A program made the position numbers and the translations under genes. From positions 62,001 to 126,000 of the forward strand of contig NZ_RMBX01000008.1 of assembly GCF_003807585.1 (NCBI RefSeq): 64,000 bases of DNA, given 5' to 3'. The notes beneath the pieces were generated by a model. The model saw only the letters and a program-made list of their open reading frames with translations, searched no databases and had not been told where the DNA came from. Position 1 is the stretch's first letter. Each line of letters starts with the position of its first letter. This DNA is from Chitinophaga barathri (GTDB lineage: Bacteria > Bacteroidota > Bacteroidia > Chitinophagales > Chitinophagaceae). Of this stretch, positions 61,101-64,000 are shown piece by piece.

Positions 61101-61554
61101 TTTCGCCCACTTTTACGTTCACCATATTGGCGTTGTAAGCGGTGTTGCCGGCTACTTTTTCGTAAAGGGCTTCCGGGTAGGTGACGAGCACTTTTTTGTG
61201 CACGTTGCCGCCGGTGAGTTTCATGAGCGCTTCGGTGCGCAGCATGCTGTGACTGCTGTTGTATTCCTGGAACTGCCCGGTCTTTTTGAAGGAATCCGGG
61301 AAATAGAAGATATCCAGTGCCTGGGTAAGCTGTTCAAGGTCGTTGTGAAAGTAGGCGGCCTCTTCCTTGTCGTTCAGGATGAAGAGGTGGTTCAGGTCTG
61401 TGGCGTTCCAGGTGGCGGAAGCGACAAAGGCCGCGGCGCTGCCGGTAAGGCCTGTGAGGTGAAAATAGCCGGGTCTGGGCAATATGATCCCGTCCGCCAG
61501 TGATTTCAGGCGGGGATCGCGCTCATATAACTGTAAAACACCCTGCAAATTCAT
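58183..61554 (-). CDS. mfd: Transcription-repair coupling factor
   Basis: ATP-dependent translocase that removes RNA polymerase stalled at DNA damage and recruits UvrA. The 1123-aa protein has the full domain order: N-terminal UvrB-like module (GYFHLTGLTGSAAAFVA), the RNA-polymerase-interacting CarD-like domain (LQPGDYVTHIDHGVGVYSG), the translocase with Walker A GDVGFGKTEVA, DEEQ box VIDEEQKFG and motif TATPIPRTLQFSLMG, the second RecA lobe with HQLRGRVGRSNKKAFCYL, and the C-terminal TRCF domain. The ATG at 61554 follows a 135-bp spacer divergent from the reductase gene. Confidence 0.96.
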   Translation of the reverse strand: MNLQGVLQLYERDPRLKSLADGIILPRPGYFHLTGLTGSAAAFVASATWNATDLNHLFILNDKEEAAYFHNDLEQLTQALDIFYFPDSFKKTGQFQEYNSSHSMLRTEALMKLTGGNVHKKVLVTYPEALYEKVAGNTAYNANMVNVKVGENLRVDALLEKLVGWGFEHSDFVYGPGQYAVRGGILDIYSFGNEKPYRMELFGDEVDSIRLFDPETQLSERKLMQVTLIANMDTRAVTHQKMSLPDFLPENTVVWVKDPAYVQGVIGQMEERLADWLQTGNKVRVNEDEDMQLTGEDFETAETLMRQLLKRSCVVFGPHFNFDSVPAGVQEIAYHTAEQPVFNRQFDLLIKDLGKHNATKSSIFIFAENPRQLERLRSIFEDLKADLPFHPIPVAISTGFIDNDLKVVCYTDHQIFQRYHKYKVKQAYNKNKAITLKTLKELQPGDYVTHIDHGVGVYSGLQKIESGGKMQEAIRIIYKNNDLLYVNINSLHKISKYTGKEGVAPKVNKLGSDAWEKLKEKAKTEVKDIAKDLIKLYAARKAQQGFSHTPDTYLQTELEASFIYEDTPDQSKATADVKRDMESASPMDRLVCGDVGFGKTEVAVRAAFKTVVDGKQAAILVPTTILAFQHYKTFSDRLKDFPCTVDYINRFKSAKEKKETLKRLEEGKVDIIIGTHALLGKEVKFKDLGVMVIDEEQKFGVTAKEKLKTLKVNVDTLTLTATPIPRTLQFSLMGARDLSVINTPPPNRQPIETEVLVFDKDQIRDAIYYETERGGQVYFIHNRINGLREMAGLIQELCPDLSIATAHGQLEGHKLEEVIMDFIDRKYDVLVCTNIVESGVDISNANTIIINNAHHFGLSDLHQLRGRVGRSNKKAFCYLLAPPMSTLPADSRKRLSTLEQHSELGSGFQIAMRDLDIRGAGNLLGGEQSGFITEIGFDMYQKILDEAIRELKQTDFKDLFKEQLEEKKDFINDCTIDTDLEILIPDSYVESIQERLNLYQELDNITKEDKLQEFITGLEDRFGPVPEPVADLFTMIRSRWMAIELGFEKMILKDETLRCYFINNPDSPYFESPTFQHILHYIQTRTNNARLKQIGKNFMLIVDRIKNMNDLHSFLRKMTDARS

Positions 61555-61689
61555 GAAGATGGCAAAGATAAGGCATTTTGGACAGATGCTATTTCCTGTC
61601 CGTTTCGGTTATTGTTAATTTTTTGCGTAATTTAATTGGAGGTCAACGTCTGATAAAAGTTCAATTCAATTTACATAAATCCTTCATAC

Positions 61690-62415
61690 ATGTCCGAACA
61701 ATGGTATACAGGCGTGGTAACGAAGATTGTGAATGAGACGCATAATACGAGGAGGTACTGGATCCGCATCCCTGAAAAGGCCGCTTTTGAGTTTAAACCG
61801 GGCCAGTTTGTAACCCTGGACCTCCCGATCCACGAAAAGAAAAACAAACGATGGCGGAGTTATTCCATCGCGAGCCATCCCAACGGTTCCCCGGAGATCG
61901 AACTGGTGATCGTGCTGCTGGAAGGCGGCGCGGGCACCACTTACCTTTTTAACGAGATCCGCGAGGGGAGCGAGCTGCTGTTGCAGGGACCCCTGGGCAA
62001 GTTCACCCTGCCGGAGCCTATGGAAAAGGACCTGTTCCTCGTCTGCACCGGTACGGGCATCGCTCCTTTCCGCTCCATGGTGCACCACCTTCATCTTCAC
62101 CAGCTGCCCCATCCCAATATCTACCTCATTTTCGGGGTACGGTACGAGAAGGATATGCTGTACAAGGAAGAAATGCGGAAACTGGAAGCTGAAATGCCCG
62201 GGTTCCACTACCTCCCCACCCTTTCCCGCGAAGACCATCCTTCCTGGACGGGCCGTAAGGGTTACGTGCATTCCGTGTACGAAGAGCTGCTGGCGGACCG
62301 CAGGCCGGCCAACTTTTTCCTTTGCGGCTGGAAAGCGATGATAGACGAAGCGAAGCAGAAGATCACGGCGATGGGGTACGACCGGCATGATATTCATTTG
62401 GAGTTGTATGGGTAG
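61690..62415 (+). CDS. Ferredoxin-NADP reductase-like FAD oxidoreductase
   Basis: Two-domain reductase of 241 aa. The FAD barrel shows FKPGQFVTLDLP and the flavin motif RWRSYSIASHP. The NAD(P) domain has LVCTGTGIAPFRSMVHHL and FLCGWKAMIDEAK. There is no attached ferredoxin domain, unlike the enzyme at 27638-28693. It probably moves electrons between NADPH and a separate ferredoxin or flavodoxin; the direction and partner are unknown. A palindromic repeat and then a terminator follow. Confidence 0.9.
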   Translation: MSEQWYTGVVTKIVNETHNTRRYWIRIPEKAAFEFKPGQFVTLDLPIHEKKNKRWRSYSIASHPNGSPEIELVIVLLEGGAGTTYLFNEIREGSELLLQGPLGKFTLPEPMEKDLFLVCTGTGIAPFRSMVHHLHLHQLPHPNIYLIFGVRYEKDMLYKEEMRKLEAEMPGFHYLPTLSREDHPSWTGRKGYVHSVYEELLADRRPANFFLCGWKAMIDEAKQKITAMGYDRHDIHLELYG

Positions 62416-62462
62416 TCTGTGTCTTTAAATTTAACGGTAAGCCAATGTTGGCCAGAAAAGGG

Positions 62463-62599
62463 CGTCATTGCGAGGAGCAGCGGGGATTTTGTGCAGGAGG
62501 CGCGACGAAGCAATCTTTCAATATTGGGTATATCAGTTCACCACAGGAGATTGCTTCGTCGCTCCACGCGCCTTAGCTCCGCTGCTCCTCGCAATGACG
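62463..62599. repeat. Dispersed palindromic element, copy 2 (full length)
   Basis: Starts CGTCATTGCGAGGAGCAGCG and ends CTGCTCCTCGCAATGACG, a near-perfect terminal inverted repeat. Inside, GCGACGAAGCAATC faces GATTGCTTCGTCGC. 137 bp in total. It matches the element at 12776-12910 and the half copy at 50899-50949, and lies between a reductase gene and its terminator, hence within the mRNA 3' end. Confidence 0.88.
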
Positions 62600-62608
62600 A
62601 TTTTTTTA

Positions 62609-62640
62609 AGGGCTGACCTTCTAGGCCAGCCCTATTTTTT
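62609..62640 (+). terminator. Terminator after the reductase gene
   Basis: Arms AGGGCTGACC and GGCCAGCCCT (one mismatch) with a 5-base loop, followed by ATTTTTT. It may also serve the end of glyS from the other side. Confidence 0.75.
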
Positions 62641-62654
62641 TATGTTCAGTCAGA

Positions 62655-64000
62655 TTAATCCATCATGGATTTCATCACCATTTCCTTCACGCTTGCCAGC
62701 GGGATACGCTCCTGCTCCATGCTGTCGCGGTGGCGTACGGTAACGGTGCCGTCTTCTTTTGTCTGGTGATCGATGGTTACGCAGAAAGGCGTACCGATCG
62801 CATCCTGGCGGCGGTAACGTCTACCGATGCTGTCTTTTTCCTCGTAGTAGCAGTAGAAATTTTTCTTGCAATCGGCCATCAGTTCTTTTGCGATCTCAGG
62901 CAGGCCATCCTTTTTGGTTAAAGGAAGGATCGCCAGTTTGATCGGCGCCAGTTTCGGCGGGAACTTCAGTACCACGCGGCTATCCTCTTTTTCAGGCGTG
63001 CTCAGGTCCTGCTCTTCGTAGGACTCGCTGAGCACCATCAGGCAGCAGCGGTCCAGGCCGATGGAGGTTTCCACCACATACGGGATGTAGTTCTGGTTGA
63101 TCTCCGGATCGAAGTACTGCATCTTTTTGCCGGAGAATTTCTGGTGCTGGCTCAGGTCGAAATCCGTGCGGGAGTGGATGCCTTCCACTTCTTTGAAACC
63201 GATCGGGAAACTATATTCAATGTCCACCGCTGCATCGGCATAGTGGGCCAGTTTGGCGTGGTCGTGGTATTGCAGGTGCTCCGGTTTCAGGCCGAGGCTT
63301 TTATGCCATTTCATACGCTCTTCTTTCCAGTATGCATACCACTCCTGCTGGGTGCCGGGGCGTACGAAAAACTGCATTTCCATCTGCTCGAATTCGCGCA
63401 TGCGGAACACGAACTGGCGTGCTACGATCTCGTTCCTGAAAGCTTTACCCACCTGTGCGATACCAAAGGGAATTTTCATCCTGCCCGTCTTCTGTACGTT
63501 CAGGAAGTTTACAAAAATGCCCTGCGCGGTTTCGGGGCGGAGGTATATTTCGCTGGCGTCTTCGGCTACGCTCCCCAGCTGGGTGGAGAACATCAGGTTG
63601 AACTGGCGGATCTCCGTCCAGTTGGCCGTGCCGCTTACGCCGCAAACGATCTTTTTATCTTCGATGAATTGTTTCAGTCCCGCGTAATCATTTTCTTTCA
63701 GAAAAGCTTCCATGCCGGCGATCACGGCATCTTTCTCCGCTTCGGGCAGCGTATCCGCATAGGCTTCGATCAGGTGATCCACGCGGTAACGTTTTTTGCT
63801 GTCCTTGTTGTCGATCATAGGATCGCTGAAATTGTCCACGTGGCCGGACGCCTTCCAGATAGTAGGGTGCATAAAGATCGCGGAATCGATACCCACGATA
63901 TTTTCATGCATCTGCGTCATGCTTTTCCACCAGTAATCGCGGATGTTTTTCTTCAGTTCAGCGCCGTACTGGCCATAGTCATATACCGCGCTCAACCCGT
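62655..64000 (-). CDS. glyS: Glycyl-tRNA synthetase (N-terminus outside the window)
   Basis: Class II homodimeric glycyl-tRNA synthetase; the frame is open to the window end, so the first residues are missing. Visible: SAVYDYGQYGAELKKNIRDYWW near the start of the catalytic domain, the motif 2 region FRNEIVARQFVFRMREFEQMEMQFF, motif 3 VVETSIGLDRCCLMVL, and an anticodon-binding C-terminal domain (LAILPLTKKDGLPEIAKEL, RYRRQDAIGTPFCVTID). About 450 residues are encoded here. Confidence 0.95.
   Translation of the reverse strand, partial: GLSAVYDYGQYGAELKKNIRDYWWKSMTQMHENIVGIDSAIFMHPTIWKASGHVDNFSDPMIDNKDSKKRYRVDHLIEAYADTLPEAEKDAVIAGMEAFLKENDYAGLKQFIEDKKIVCGVSGTANWTEIRQFNLMFSTQLGSVAEDASEIYLRPETAQGIFVNFLNVQKTGRMKIPFGIAQVGKAFRNEIVARQFVFRMREFEQMEMQFFVRPGTQQEWYAYWKEERMKWHKSLGLKPEHLQYHDHAKLAHYADAAVDIEYSFPIGFKEVEGIHSRTDFDLSQHQKFSGKKMQYFDPEINQNYIPYVVETSIGLDRCCLMVLSESYEEQDLSTPEKEDSRVVLKFPPKLAPIKLAILPLTKKDGLPEIAKELMADCKKNFYCYYEEKDSIGRRYRRQDAIGTPFCVTIDHQTKEDGTVTVRHRDSMEQERIPLASVKEMVMKSMMD

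Overview
The window is a 64 kb chromosomal stretch (about half G+C) of a Bacteroidota bacterium, most likely a Chitinophagaceae member close to Chitinophaga. The reasons are protein family signatures (WYL regulator beside a GyrI-like protein, DUF3078, CarboxypepD_reg-like, SIMPL, LytTR two-component pair, C-terminally TSCPD-tailed NrdJ, group II GGGP synthase), weak or absent Shine-Dalgarno sequences, and several TAnnTTTG promoter -7 elements. There is no rRNA, tRNA, CRISPR array, transposase or prophage; almost everything is housekeeping or envelope biology. Many apparent ORFs start at TTG/GTG upstream of a better ATG, and starts were adjusted accordingly.

Layout. 1-2192: cytochrome bd oxidase cydA (5' end outside the window) and cydB. 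2475-4091: WYL regulator plus GyrI-like protein. 4275-6520 (minus): acpP-fabF-rnc, with fabF and rnc overlapping. 7027-12680: a complete RND tripartite efflux operon. 13036-16273: carboxypeptidase-regulatory-like protein, divergent PRPP synthetase homologue with a GNAT enzyme, YcxB-like membrane protein and a secreted protein. 16898-17647: Dph6-type ATP pyrophosphatase, then a 1.1 kb AT-rich gap. 18770-23130: class II ribonucleotide reductase nrdJ, divergent from a GGGP synthase; an inverted pair of perfect DnaA boxes lies between them. 23653-28693: LytS/LytTR pair, dxs and a PaaE-like reductase. 28800-30005: a PAS protein interrupted by an in-frame TAG. 30016-33697 (minus): redox/stress cluster (two pirins, OsmC, YceI, an unlisted 47-aa basic protein). 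34006-41789: AraC regulator, scpA, DUF3078, mscL, ppk2, EamA transporter, frr, a TagO/WecA-type transferase and an N-terminal transketolase half. 41999-50102: LolC/E-type permease, rbfA, a glycosyltransferase-HAD fusion, a histone-H1-like/DksA fusion and ileS. 50331-58039: PepSY-like secreted protein, cysteine-rich AraC regulator, AsmA-like protein, gyrB, a lipoprotein and a SIMPL protein. 58183-64000: mfd, a ferredoxin-NADP reductase-like enzyme and glyS (cut by the window end).

How the genes fit together. acpP/fabF, dxs, the TagO-like transferase and GGGP synthase feed lipid, isoprenoid and envelope synthesis. nrdJ, gyrB, scpA and mfd serve DNA synthesis, topology, segregation and repair. 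ileS, glyS, frr, rbfA and rnc serve translation and RNA processing. The pirin/OsmC/YceI group and RND pump look like stress defence.

No obvious new multi-gene system was found. The strongest leads are: IleRS with a swapped HIGH motif (GIHH), a form linked to mupirocin hyper-resistance; the amber codon in the PAS protein; paired DnaA boxes upstream of nrdJ; a dispersed palindromic repeat family (two full copies and one half copy); an 11-bp-phased repeat block with a perfect 16-bp inverted repeat at 16620-16702; a GpgS-like/HAD fusion whose phosphatase residues are mutated; and the 47-aa basic ORF.
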